From Cenococcum geophilum 1.58 (Eukaryota; Ascomycota; Dothideomycetes; Gloniales; Gloniaceae), in the NCBI GenBank assembly GCA_001692895.1, contig KV748204.1, forward strand, positions 496,001-560,000: a stretch of 64,000 nt of DNA, read 5' to 3'. Positions within the stretch are counted from its first letter, which is position 1, and each line of letters opens with the position of its first letter. This document shows, piece after piece, positions 34,035-46,284 of the stretch. The position numbers were made by a program, and so were the translations under genes. A model generated the notes under the pieces. The model ran no database searches and was not told the DNA's origin. It saw only the letters and a list, made by a program, of their open reading frames with translations.

Positions 34035-36370
34035 TTAGCTTAGCGTGCATTAGCCCCTCGCCTCATTACCCCTAAGACGCCACATTATGCCAAACTCTAC
34101 CACTACAACTTGTGCTCCTCTGAAGATCTATAATAAAAAACTAAATAGCTAATTAAAGTGAGGATATGCAGCCGTCTCCCTAGTTAATTAGATATAGCCT
34201 ACCTACTACTATAAAGTCTAGAAGCTTCCGTTAATTTCTTTTTAATAATATAATAATACGTCCCGCAAGAATTAAAGGCTAAAACGCCTTAATAAACCTA
34301 AGAATGCTTTAAATCTTAAGGGTATAGGATGGAGATAAGTGATATATAAAGCTAATTTCGCCCCATCACACTGGGGATGTATAATTGCCTTTACCGTCTA
34401 CTTTACCAGTTACCTTATCGCGTTCTTCTATAGCTTTTATTTATCACTTCCTTAACTTTACTATTTTTACCGCTCCTTTTAAACTATTTTCTAGTCTACC
34501 CTATTTCTGCTAGCTATTTACGGCCACTTTATTCTTTAATATAGGTGCTACTTCTTTAACAATTGGCTCGCTTTTTTAAGCCGCAATTCACTGGACCCTA
34601 CTAGTCTTAAACTAGTATATTTGGCAGCCTCTTATAACCATCACTAGCAGCTAGGATTGAGATTTAAGCTATAGTATATTAATTACCAACCTTGGCCTAA
34701 GAGTAAGTGCCTTATTATACGCCGGTATAGATCTGGAAAAGGCGTCTTTAATTACATTAGAAAGTTATCCTAGATTAACTACTAAGCTTAAAACTTCTTC
34801 GCGTTCTAGTACTTACTAACTTAAGGGTATATAAAGCCAGCAAACGGAACCTCTAAAGTTGTGTCCTAGTACTAGCCTATTAGAGGTTCAAATTACTATA
34901 GGCCTAAAAGACTAACAAACGGCAGGTGTGGGTTTGGGAAATCCTAACCGCCTAAAATACTAACAAGTCGCTCGAATACTTAATGATTTAATATTAAGTA
35001 AAATTCTCTATATCCACCTAGATAAGAGGACTGCGGATAAACTCTCTTACTTCTTAATTTATTCCTTTTCTAAGTCTTAATGGGAGTTTTTTAGTGCTCT
35101 TTATAGAAAAACTAGAGGGCAATAAGTATAGGATATTATCTATTCAACTACTTTCCTTAAATTAATATATAACCACTCCAACGCATATACGTTTTAAGTA
35201 CGTTTAATATTTTTTATACGGTATCTATTCTAATTAAATTGCAGACTATAATTTAGAGGAATCTCTAAGGCTTAGAGGACTATATTAAAGAAAAAGGTAT
35301 AGAGAATGTTTTAAAGTGGAGGCCGCGTCTATCCACTATAGACCCTTAATAGTAGTCATTTGTATCTAGCTTAGGAAACTATATCTTTTGCCTTAGCACC
35401 TTATCTTTACATCTAATAGCATTTGGTAGCGTTAGGCTTATATATATACGTTCCTAAAGGTTAAGTATTAGGTAATACTAAGCAGACACAAAATGCATAA
35501 CGATAAATTAGCATAATACGTGCGGTAATAATTCTTAGCTATACCTGCCGTACGGAATCCTTTACTAGATGCTATCTAAAGGAAGGGTGGAATAGTAATA
35601 CTAAAGAACTTAATTCTATTAGTCGGAGTAGGGGCTATAGCTATTATATCCGCGACGGTCCCAATAGTCTTGTCTAATTAATATTGTAACTTCTCCATAT
35701 ATCTTTTAAGGGTATTCCTCCTTCTGCTACTAATTTTACTTTTCTTTACTCTCTTCTGCGATGGCTACTTATTAAATCCGACTGCTTACGCATATAGACG
35801 TATTTTAAGCAACCTATATTATTATTTTAGCTTTTAAAACCTCCCTATCTTTTAAGATTCGGAGACTATATTTTAAAGAATTCCTAATAAATATATACGA
35901 CTCCTACGTAGTTAATCTTATTAATGCGTTTCTTAGTTTTATCTTAAGGGTTTATAGTATAGAAAGCCTATACAATAAAAACAAAGCTAAGGTAGTTAAG
36001 TCGCCATAGGCCAGGCAAGATTTGACGGTGTTAATTAGCAAAACTGTAATTTCTAGCGTTCTTATTATAAGTGGCCTAGAACCTTAGCCACTGCTAAAGG
36101 GGGACATTTATATAGTACCACTATCTATTTAGTATAAGTTTGCAAGCTAATAAAACGAAGGTATTTTCAACAGCCTCCTAAAGGGTATCGAAAATCTGCG
36201 TTGAGATGAAAACTTAGATAATATTGAGTTTTATAAGGAACAAACTCACGCTAAGGGGCATTAGTATGGTTCTTAAGTTATAGGCCTAGGGGCGTGGCTA
36301 ATTTTGCGCTAGGTACTCCTAAGATTGCCTAATAAAAATCTCTACTTTTATTATACACGAGTCTTATCAG
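34035..36370. other. Degraded sequence, nothing recognised
   Basis: RIP-type composition throughout. I could not follow a continuous reading on either strand or match a repeat within the window. Confidence 0.35.
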
Positions 36371-36600
36371 AAGTCTGGTCTAGGCAGAATACTTATTAAA
36401 ATAGTAGTAGAAAAGTAGGATAAAGAGGGAAAGAAGATATAGGTATTAACTATACTAGTAAGCCAGCCTATTTTAAGACACTTTAGGTTTAATATTAAGA
36501 CCAAGTTAATAGAAGGTCCGGTAGAGTATCTATATAATTTTAGTGCTTGTAAACCATAGCGCCGCACTATAAGCGTACAGCTAGGAGACGAAGATTAATT
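36370..36600 (+). pseudogene. Short degraded coding fragment, unrecognised
   Basis: The plus strand reads, with TAG as Gln, KIQVLTILVSQPILRHFRF and then LIEGPVEYLYNF, about 75 residues with regular coding character. The reverse-strand open frame 36367-36567 is its shadow. No family assigned. Confidence 0.3.
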
Positions 36601-37730
36601 CGGGGTATAAGGATATAGAAAACTTGTAAGTTACTAGCTAAAATAAAAGATTTATACTCTTCTCTTTTTCTATTTAGCATCACCCAAAATTATAAATAGT
36701 ATTAAATACTTAATTTAGTAATAAAATGGAGAAGGTAACTGACCCCCATACGCCCTAAGTGCCTTCTTTAGTTATTTATCGCCTAAGGTTAGGGCGATAA
36801 CTTATTAGGAAGCCGCTTGGTTAAGTTATTTAGCGGTAATAATATAGCGTTTATATAGCCTACCTTATTTCTAAGAAACAATATCGTTATAAGCTACCCT
36901 ACTCCCACTTTCATCCTCATTCTTTTCTATTTTCTTAGATATTTGGGATTATAGCTCCCGTTAGCAGATTTACTTACTCTGCCCTCTTCCTCATCGCAAC
37001 TACTTAGTTTTTATGGTATCTAAACCCTTTTATTATTGAAATAGCGTTATATAGTGCCCTTTTTTGCTTACTTATTATTTTCTTTTAGGTAATATACCTC
37101 TTTAAAATGTTAGTTAAAGATTTTAAGGTCTAGCGCGTCTGGCTTTATTGCGCTAGTATTATTCTTAGTTGGTATTTACGATTATAGCTTTAACAGGATC
37201 GCTCTAAACACGCATTTCTGGCTTAGCTATTAGGTTGCGGGTATATAGGCATAATTAGGATAGTAGCGTAAACTACTAAGACGGAAATTAAGGCCGTAAG
37301 GTTAATTTTAATATATAAAGCCTCCCCCGATTTTAGCTATTAGTTTACTAATATATAATATAGGTATATAGGCCTCGCATTGGCCATTTTTATAATTATA
37401 CTTCATTAAGAGTTCTATTTTTGGTATTGGAAAATAGTATAAAGGTAATCTTTTACTCTATAAGCAAATTATTTTTCTAGCTTATACGGAGCGTTGGAGA
37501 GGTTTTATAATTTACGAAATAAATTATCCTTTTAATAACTGGGGAAAATGTAACTATTATCGTTGACTTAGCTATTATACCCAGGAGCCCTAGCTCCTCT
37601 CGCTTCTATAATATAGCGGATTGGCTATAGTAAGCAACTTCTGGCGCTTTAACTCCTCGCAGTAACCCTAGGGCTATTAGTAAGAGAAAGATCTAATGTA
37701 TTAGCTAGGGGCTGCCTAAATTATAACTTT
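36600..37730. other. Degraded sequence with weak minus-strand coding traces
   Basis: Around 37380-37700 the minus strand gives short protein-like runs such as RSCLLWPIRYIIEARGARAP. Too broken to define a gene. Confidence 0.3.
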
Positions 37731-37734
37731 ATAT

Positions 37735-38560
37735 AGTTCTTCTGCATATTCCGTAACGTAGTAGAAGTATTAGGTAGGCTGCGTCTGGCGCGGCTGCTAG
37801 AACTGGCGGCGTTTAGCTAAATAGTTAGTATAATCCTAGGGAAGGCGGGAGGACCAGTTTTATAAAACTAAACTAGCAGGGGTAATTCTGGTGGCGTTAG
37901 CTAAGACACTTAAATAACTTAAAATTCTCTATTTGCGAAACCCCGCTTTGCTATAACATATTAGGACCTAGTAATTTCACTAATACCTATTTCTAAACAC
38001 TACTACGCATAATGGATATTAGGGCTAATGCTACTGCAAAGCAGGTATAGGATGCAGTTTAGTATAACCTAGAGTAGTAGTAGCGTTTCCTAGCAAGTAT
38101 ATAGGCCTAGGCTGAGGCGCCTTTTTTAATAAGGATTAGCAGAAATTTATAAATAAGGAAGCTAGAAGTATTATTAGCTTAAGGCGCGGCTAAAATGATA
38201 TAAATTTATCTAAAAGGCAAAAAATTTTAGAACGCGTAAATAAGAAACTAAGAGGTAATAGGTTAAATAAAGTAAACTAAAAGGCTATAAGCTGGCGTAT
38301 ACCGAAAGCTATTAGAAGTGCTACTAGTTAGTTTTAATATAAACATTATAACTAGTACGTTTTCACTAAGTTATATTTTAGTTCTAGAGAATAAGGAATC
38401 CTAAGGGGAATTAACCAATAAACCTATTTAGGGGCTCCTATAGGATCCTATATGAGATAATATATAAAAATAAGTAGCGGGTAGTGCGTGTAGGGGTGTA
38501 GCTATATAGATCATTAAAGATAGGCGCTTAAATTAAAGCCTAATATAAGCAGTGCCTATC
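37735..38560 (+). pseudogene. Unrecognised Gln-rich gene remnant, RIP-degraded
   Basis: On the plus strand a stretch of about 800 bp reads as protein if TAG/TAA are former Gln: RIMDIRANATAKQVQDAVQY, FLASIQAQAEAPFLIRI, EVLLAQGAAKMIQIYLKG. The original would have been Gln-rich and strongly helical, possibly coiled-coil. Almost every interruption is a Gln-type stop, as expected when C-to-T RIP hits CAA/CAG. Family unknown. Confidence 0.4.
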
Positions 38561-39189
38561 TCGCCTTACGAAATTAGCAGTATATCTTACCCTAATTAAC
38601 GCAGCTATACCTTATATAAATTTGTGCCCTATAATACTACTACCTATATAAGCAGTACCTAAAAATATAGGGCATTTACTCTTTTAGTCACTAAGTCTCT
38701 ACCACGAAATTAAGAGTAGAATGTCCTATATAGGCTGACCGTCTTAGTGTAATTCTCTAAGCTCTAAGAACTATAGGAGTAAGCCTCACCATTTGCTTCT
38801 ATTTGGCCCTATTGCATTTAAACGCTAAGCCGTTCCCTTAGGATATAATAAGGTATTTAGATATAAGTGCAACCAATAATAAACCTTATATATGGACTTC
38901 TACAGTATTTCTAAGTTATTAGCGTGTTTAGATTTAGCTATAGGTATATACGCCACGCACTTTAGCTTATGGGGGATTTAGGCAGCCCTGTATAGGAAGC
39001 CGCTTAGTACTAGCAGCTCTGCCGTGCTTTCCTTATACAAATACTTACTTAATATACCCCATTTCTATTTCCTATAAATACTTCCCTTCCATAACCGGTA
39101 ACGAAAATCCATTAATAACTTTCTATGGTAACTCTAAACTATTAGGCAACTAGCTCTATAAGTAACTAAAGGCGAATTATACGCACTAG

Positions 39190-41060
39190 AGATTTATTAT
39201 TAGACAAGGCTAATAAGAATACTACTAACTCTTACGTTAATAATATAACGAGCGATATCTAGCCCTATCTTTACCCTTTTACTCTGGTGGATATTAACAA
39301 GGAACTAATACCTACTAAGCTTAACTCTAGTGTTAACGATATAACGACAAGCGTTTAGTCCTATCTTTTTTACCCTTTAGTAAATGTTAATAAGAAACAA
39401 ATACTTCCTAAGCTTAACTCTCCTAGCGGTATTAGAGTGATGGCGACTCCTTCTAGTATTAATACGCCAAGCTAGCCCTTTCCCTCTTTTGCGAATGCTA
39501 ATAAGGACCTAACCTACCCTAGTAATATTAGTACCCTCTCTATATACTCTAGAGTAGAGGATAGGCTTACTTAAGACTACTTTAAGGGGGAACTAAGTGC
39601 ATCCTTAACCCCTACGCAATTATTACCTCTTAAATCCCTGACGGTTAAAGATAATAAGACTAAGACATTACCTTACCTTACTCCAGTGGCACTAGTTAGG
39701 GATTATATCCTTTAGCCAACTATTTTTAGTTTAGCCGTAGGAGCACTAGTTAGAGATAATATTATTTAGCTAACTGCTTTTAGTTTAACCGGAGTATTTA
39801 AGCATTCGGAAGTTTATATAAGTAACTAGTTTATATTTTTATAGAAGAAAACTAACAGCTATAAGGATTTTGTTAATAGGTTTCTTATAACAGCAAAATC
39901 TTATTTTAATAATTGCTAAAGGTATAGGCTTAAAGCGGTATTAGGATATAAACATTATAGTATAAAGATCGTCCGCTAGTTATTAGACGACCCTAAACTC
40001 CTAAAGTACATTAATATAATCCGTAGCCCTGCTAGTAAGTAAATACTAATGGGAATTTCTAAGGATAAAGATAGGCCAGTATTTACGCTTAATAGAGTAG
40101 TGGATAGACATTATAATAATTCTCTAAAGCGCTAGCATTCTTCTATATATATAGTGCAGACTAGAATAAATAAGGGTAAAGAGGAGATAAGGATAGTCCA
40201 GTATCTATTGCTAAAGGTGGTTATTACGCATGTGTTAGATAAGGCCGAAAGAAATAGGTAGTCACTAAGATGCAGTTTCGCGTTTATCGGTTATATAAAG
40301 GGTAAGCAGTGTAAAGAAGTCCTTAAAACTATTAAGGATTATATACTAATAGATAGGAAATTTATACTAATCTAGCTATGCAATGCATATTCGTTTCCCT
40401 ATAGTAGACTTTCTTTAATAACTAGGTGCTTAAAAGTTAGAATGGAATTTAAGGCCCTGCTAATACTATTCTTACTAAAATATCGTAAACTCGTGCCGGA
40501 GTAAGCCCGCGTATTCCCCACTACTATTAAAACAATATACCCCCTATAGCCCCACTAATATAGCTCTATATTTTACTAATAGAGACCTATTTTATAGCTC
40601 TAGCATAGAGCTATAAAATAAGCCCTTATTTATATAAACTGGACTAATATTAGTGGAATTATATAGGGTGCTTTATTGACCTAAGGTATAAGTGGTTTAT
40701 ATTTTTAGGTCCTAGCCTTATAGGAGCCCCAGTCTTAAACTATATAGACACCTTATAAAAATCAAATCCTTATAGAGCTAGGTTACTAAGTATTGCTTTT
40801 AGTTTTATTATAGGATAATGTTATAAAAACCCTGTAGGGGAGAACACCGGGTATATATCAGCGCTATTATAGTAATCTTCTTCGCGCTAAAGAGCCGGCA
40901 TAGATAGTTAAGGAAGAGGATCTCCTTATAGAATTACGTAATAAGAGATTTATATTATAGGAAGACATTAGGAAATATTTTCTAAATAGGTACTATCGAT
41001 TAATTAAGGAATTCTATAAAAAGAGCGAGCTAGGTAGTTGGGCGTAGCGTCCTCTAAATA
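39190..41060 (+). pseudogene. Unrecognised gene of about 600 codons ending in a SANT/Myb-like segment, RIP-degraded
   Basis: The plus strand is readable for almost 1.9 kb. The N-terminal part has two similar blocks of about 30 residues (PYLYPFTLVDINKELIPTKL and SYLFYPLVNVNKKQILPKLN), followed by a shorter duplicated motif ALVRDYILQPTIFSL / ALVRDNIIQLTAFSL (about 39690-39790). The middle (SLKRQHSSIYIVQTRINKGK; RSLRCSFAFIGYIKGK, with flanks) looks globular. The C-terminus, EEDLLIELRNKRFILQEDI then RKYFLNRYYRLIKEFYKKSE (about 40910-41040), matches the spacing of SANT/Myb-like helices, with EED..LI.LR and a YY.RL-type third helix. That suggests a DNA-binding nuclear protein. Interruptions are mostly TAG/TAA. 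The start is not located. Confidence 0.45.
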
Positions 41061-41097
41061 CGCAGCTAGGATCTTAACGGATTTAGCGGCTGCGGCT

Positions 41098-41712
41098 TCG
41101 GTTTTATAAGCTAGGAGGTTATAGAAGCTAGGGGCTTATAGGAGCTGGGGATCCTATAAGCTAGGTAATTATGCGAGTAGAGTAATCTAACCTAGCGCCC
41201 TTTAATTAATACCTAGCGTATAAATAGGGTATTAATAGGTTTAATAACTTCGCGGCTTTAATCCTATAAGCTAGGCGATTATATAAGCTAGATGCTTGTA
41301 GGAGCTAGCTAATTTTATAAGCTAGGTAATTATGTAAGTATAGTACTTATAGGAGCTGGGCAATCCTATAAGCTAGGTAATTATACAAGCTAGGCAATTG
41401 TGTAAACTGGGTAATTGTGTAAGCTAAATGCTCGTAGGAGCTAGCTAATCCTATAAGCTAGGTAATCGTGCAAGCTAGGTAACTGTGCGAGTATAGTACT
41501 TATAGGAGCTAGGCAATCCTATAAGCTAGGTAATCGTGTAAGCTAGGCGATTATATAAGCTAGGTAATTGTGCAAGCTAGGTAATTGTATAAACTAGGTA
41601 ATTGTGCGAGCTAGGCGATTATATAAGTAGAGTAATCGTATAAGCAGAGTAATTATATAAGTAGGGTAATCTAACCTAGCGCCCTCTATTAACGCCTAGT
41701 ATATAAATAAGA
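41098..41712 (+). repeat. Minisatellite, 17-bp period
   Basis: About 30 degenerate copies of AAGCTAGGTAATTGTGC and variants such as AAGCTAGGCAATCCTAT. A longer segment (GTAATCTAACCTAGCGCCCT and onward) occurs at both sides of the array (about 41184 and 41668), so a higher-order duplication occurred. Confidence 0.8.
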
Positions 41713-41719
41713 AGCAAAT

Positions 41720-43330
41720 ATTAGGAAAATACTAGAACTATAAAAAAAAGAAATATATAAGTCCTAGATCTAGAAATATTAAAGAAGTTCCTAGATAAAG
41801 ACCCCTTATATATACTTAGAGAAGTTCCTATATAAATAGCCCTATAAGCGTAGCTATAAGTNNNAGCNNNNTTNCGTAACCTAACTANNCCTNCCNACTA
41901 NACCNGAATANATAAATAACCGCTATATACTATAAGCAGAGAAATAATTTAAATAAAAAGAAAACACTATAAAAAAACATGTTTATATCCTTAAGATATA
42001 AATCTATAAGTACCGTAGTCTTAAATATAACTAATAGTTGCTAACGTGGCATGCATCCCTAGTCCATAAGAAATTTAAAAAATTCTGGGTCGTTAGTATA
42101 GATTTACCTTCCATTATTACTTTTAAAATAGTGAATAAATTTATCTAAGTGAAAGCATAAATCATCGCGAATACTTTATAGCTCGCTATAAGTCAAGCGG
42201 GCAGAGACTCTGATAGGAATAGTAAAATATTATTTTGTTTCGCGATAGGCTAAACGAAAAGAGGCCAAAGTTTTAACCCTTTTACCAGCTTTTATTAGAA
42301 ATCTTCTTTATATTTATATCCTATACTTATAGATTTAAGACTATAAAGCTAAGGCCACTATATCTAACTGTCGCCTATATGGCCTTATCGCTTAATATCT
42401 TTTCATTACTGTCTACCCCTATTTCTTAATCTTTAGTGCTAAAACCATTTTCTCCGTCATATAATGTCTCTATATCCTATTCTTAATCCTTATTATTAAA
42501 GTCACTTTCTAAACCAGCTAATGCCTCTACATTGCCGTCGTCTCTAAAGTCGGTTTCTCTATCTATAAACGTCTACTTACTAGCTAATAATTTAGGGACG
42601 CTGCGCTTATAGGTACTTAGGGTTACGGATATCACTTAAGGAGAAATTGTGGTTAATATTATTAGGATATAGAATAAGCCTATAAACCTCTAAGTACCGG
42701 CTGTTTAGTGCTTTAAGTAAAAGATCTCCCCTAACGCAAGGCAGATTAATAGGAGTTAATTGCCACCTGTATAAGGTGGAGCGCTTATAAAGGGCTTAGC
42801 CAGAATGCTAATTAAACCACCCTAAAGGCACTAATAGCTCCTTTACTATAGATGGGGGGTTAATATATAAGATTAACTGGCTAGGATAAGTCTACTGCTT
42901 AGGTAGTATTTTACCCCGGGAAGAATAGGCGTCGGAAGTAGATTATATAATACTATTCCTACTAAGAGAGGCGTTATTAGGGGTTATTGTTAACTTCTAG
43001 TTCTAGTTTATAACTTTATATAAACGCCTCTAAACCCTACTAAGGCATGCGGCGTCTATTAGGAATCGTTAACTGTTTAAATTTAGTAACAGCTTAGCTA
43101 ATAGCTACCCCCAACAATGCCTCACTTAATGCTTTACTTGTGGATTACTTTAGGCGCCTATAATCTTGGGCGCAGACGATATATAAGCTAAGAGTAATTA
43201 CAGTTACTAAATATTATACTATAGATACTATATAAAGTGGAAAAGAGCGGCTGGTATACTTCGCCTTTCCTTTCTGCCTTTTATCCTAACTCCGCCCTAA
43301 AAAAGAAATAGAATATAAACGTCGTACTCC
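41720..43330. other. Degraded sequence with unresolved bases
   Basis: N characters cluster at 41863-41912, probably an unresolved repeat just after the minisatellite. The remainder is RIP-type sequence without a followable reading frame or recognised repeat. Confidence 0.4.
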
Positions 43331-44430
43331 TAGCTCTTATATGCCATTAATTTAACTTACCTTTAAATCTAACCTTTTAACTATATATCCCTTACTATCT
43401 TTATAAAAATACCAGACATTATATATATTACCTTAACTAAGCTTAGATATATTGCTAATATAACCTATAGGTCCTTAATCGGTACTTATAGAAATATCAT
43501 AATATACTATCACCCTAAAGATAATATACCTATTCGTTAACTTGCTGGAAACCTTAAATTATCCTAGAATCGCATTAATAATAAAGATATAGTATCTGCT
43601 AGTAGGGAAAAGAAATAATTATAGCTTTCCGACCCTATACAGAAACAAATACCTTATACGCCTACTTAAACACCTAATAAGGTCAACTCTTATAAAATTG
43701 ATAATAATACGGAGGGTAATATATAAGAAGATACGGAAATGTATATTAATTACCTTAAGAGCCTAAAAGGCCGCAGCGAAACTAAAACAGTCTTACCTAA
43801 GCTAATAGAGAGCTATAGCGAGGCTAAAATAGACTTACCTTAACTAAAAGAGGTTTATATTAAAGGTTTACCAATACCTCTAGGTATATTTATAAAACAC
43901 CTATATTTATTTAGCAATACTAATAAGTAAGTAGGGAATAGCTTAGCTAATCTTATAACGTTTCTTGGAGTTATATCTCCCCTATCTAAAATATTAATAA
44001 TTTCCGATGCCATAATTTCGCGTAGATAACTAAAGTATTTCGTCTCGTAGTTGCCTTCTTGTTTTATAATAAAGGACTTAAAACGTCTCTAAAGCCCTAG
44101 TTATAAATCATTTGTATCTATATTCGGCCCTATTATAGTAATATACTGGTATCCTACCTAGGTTTTAGCCGTGGACATACTACCAAACAGACTTATATTA
44201 TACTATACTAAGAATCCCTATCTCTTTTACCGTCATGCTAAGATATATAAACTACTTAAAGATATTATAATAGAGATAGCTAAGAGGGGCAAACTATACA
44301 AGTAAGGAGATCAACTAGAAAAGGCATTAGAGGATTTATTAGAAGAGATATTAAGGAAAAGGGTACGCAAGAGAAAGGTAGATCCTACTATAGATAGAGA
44401 TCCTAAGAGGTTTAAGGTATAAGAAATTTC
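43330..44430 (+). pseudogene. Unrecognised gene, longer copy of the 29-kb duplicate, RIP-degraded
   Basis: Continuous plus-strand reading: NITYRSLIGTYRNIIIYYHP, YINYLKSLKGRSETKTVLP, GLPIPLGIFIKHLYLFSNTN, NSLANLITFLGVISPLSKIL, LILYYTKNPYLFYRHAKIYK, LKDIIIEIAKRGKLYK and ALEDLLEEILRKRVRKRKVD. The original protein had at least 360 residues, ending in a charged helix and a basic cluster. The last third and the downstream flank are duplicated at 29070-29640. No named domain is visible. Interruptions are few for this island and mostly TAG/TAA. Confidence 0.5.
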
Positions 44431-44710
44431 TTATAAGGAAGATTTTTGCAATTATATTCTTGTCTTTCGGCATTAAGAATTAAGGCGTTAATTAGGATTT
44501 CCTTAGCTTGGTGTTTTATTTCTATCTAATTGCTTCTATATTAAGAATATCTCGTTATTATTTGCGTGTATAGACAAGTTTTTATATATTAGATTAAAGT
44601 TAAGAGACTTACTTATAGTAAGCTTATAAGTTCTCCACCTTTATATACTTGGCAGCGATAAGTTAGCTAGCCTATAACTCGTTTAGTCCTCTATAAAGAA
44701 AAAACTTATT
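44040..44710 (+). repeat. Duplicated segment, copy B (partner at 29070-29640)
   Basis: Alignable to copy A from the region coding IIKDLKRLQSPSY through the gene's 3' end and about 250 bp beyond. Both copies are RIP-scarred. The pair is separated by about 15 kb in the same orientation. Confidence 0.65.
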
Positions 44711-44799
44711 ATTTAAATAATGTTATAAACACCGGCAGCGCATTATTGCAATTTGCTATATTAGCTAAGCTTCCTCCTATTACCGCAAAAGAGCCTAAC

Positions 44800-45560
44800 T
44801 CTTTTGGTACTTAAAAACCCAGCGATACCTCTATAAATCTCTCCACCGGCTACGGTCCTTATTGCCTCTTCTCCACAACCTCTTTTTTACCGTATTTGCC
44901 GCCTGCTTAGCCTTATATAACTACACTACTAAGGCTAATTATAGGACAATACTTAGAAGCGTATTTGTATATTGCTAGACGAATACTAAGCGCTATAGGA
45001 TATATTAGAGAAGGACACACGCCTTGGAGCCTGGGTTGTGGATAAGCTTCGATATAATTATAATTCAGTTGTGCCTAAGAATTTCCGCTCTTTAGCCTTA
45101 GCGTTATGAGAACGTGAGGAGCGGTATTTATACTCCTACTGCCCTCTAAGATTTAGCATATTTTATCTATATATCCTCTTATAAAGAAAATGGCTTTAGA
45201 GCCCTTCTAAGACACTAATGTTACTAGTATCCTTTGGGAACCTAGCGACTAAAATATAGTGCCGCCTTTGTTTAAAGTAGTGAAGTAATATAAACCGCGA
45301 GGTAAATGGACATTGTATTGGCTTGCTTTGTCTACTAGTTTTATATACCGTTAATATAATAAGTAGAAGACGGCGAAGCTTATAGCTATATACTATAATC
45401 GATAGGACGACCTTTACTGCAATGCTTGTTACGGTCAGTTTCTCTTAAAAAAGTAATAAGGTCTATAATGCCCCAAAGTTAATAAAATATATTAAAACCT
45501 AACCAACTTAGGAGGGAATTACTATTGATTTAGTCTAATTCTAAGGGGTATATCGCAGGG
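44800..45560 (+). pseudogene. Unrecognised gene remnant, RIP-degraded
   Basis: Plus-strand pieces in adjoining frames: RILSAIGYIREGHTPWSLG near 44980-45040, GAVFILLLPSKI near 45120, SILWEPSDQNIVPPLFKVVK near 45230, then WTLYWLALSTSFIYRYNKQK and IAIYYNRWDDLYCNACY to about 45430. The order and spacing look like one soluble protein of about 250 residues with a Trp/Tyr-rich middle. I recognise no domain. Confidence 0.4.
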
Positions 45561-46284
45561 GATTTTTGTATTTAGTGCAAATAAATAGAGATAAACGCTT
45601 GTCACCTATATAAAATAAACACTGGCGAGGGTTATATTCTAAAGGAAATAAGTAAGGCGTTGCTAAGGAGACAGTAATAATAATGCGTTTCCCTTACAAT
45701 ATATACCAGCAGAGGGGGAGTCCGCGTATACTAGATCCAGTTTTAGAAACTGGAACCTGTTTTCGGGAAATAGGTCGATTAACTGCTATAAAAAGAGGTT
45801 AACTATATTCGTATTTAGTATGTTAGATTTAGCTTGTTTTAGGACTAGTAATCGTTCGTTAGCGTTCTTAGGCGCCTCTTCAGCCTCGCTATATAAGAGC
45901 TCCGCTGTATTAGAGCCTTACGCGTCGCGGAATAAACTAAAACTGATAAGTATAACTAGTTATAGACCAGAAAACGCTACCTACCTATTGTGGCTTAGTA
46001 TTTAACTAAGCCCTGTGAAGCCTTAGTTTAAGCATTGGGTTAGCTTGACTTTTTCGCGCCTAATCTTTAATCCTCGCGTTTACTCGCACCTTGCTTTCTT
46101 TCTTATACTTTTCTCCCTAGTTATTTCCTTATTACAAGACGCCACTAACGTATTCTTAACCTCCCTGCACTTATCTGCTATTATACCGTCCTTATATACT
46201 AGCACCTTTAATCTACCCTTCTCGCCTACCTACCCGCCTGCCACGTTGGCCCTCCTAACGTAGCTTTTAGCATATTTGCCCGTA
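45560..46284. other. Partly GC-richer sequence upstream of the FunK1 remnant
   Basis: Two stop-free plus-strand frames (45820-46005 and 46045-46263) occur where composition is less RIP-like. They show no motif and are probably chance openings in the leader region of the kinase gene. Confidence 0.35.

Noticed and set aside
41098-41712. CRISPR-like array
   Set aside because: Units are contiguous 17-bp minisatellite repeats without unique spacers, and the genome is fungal.
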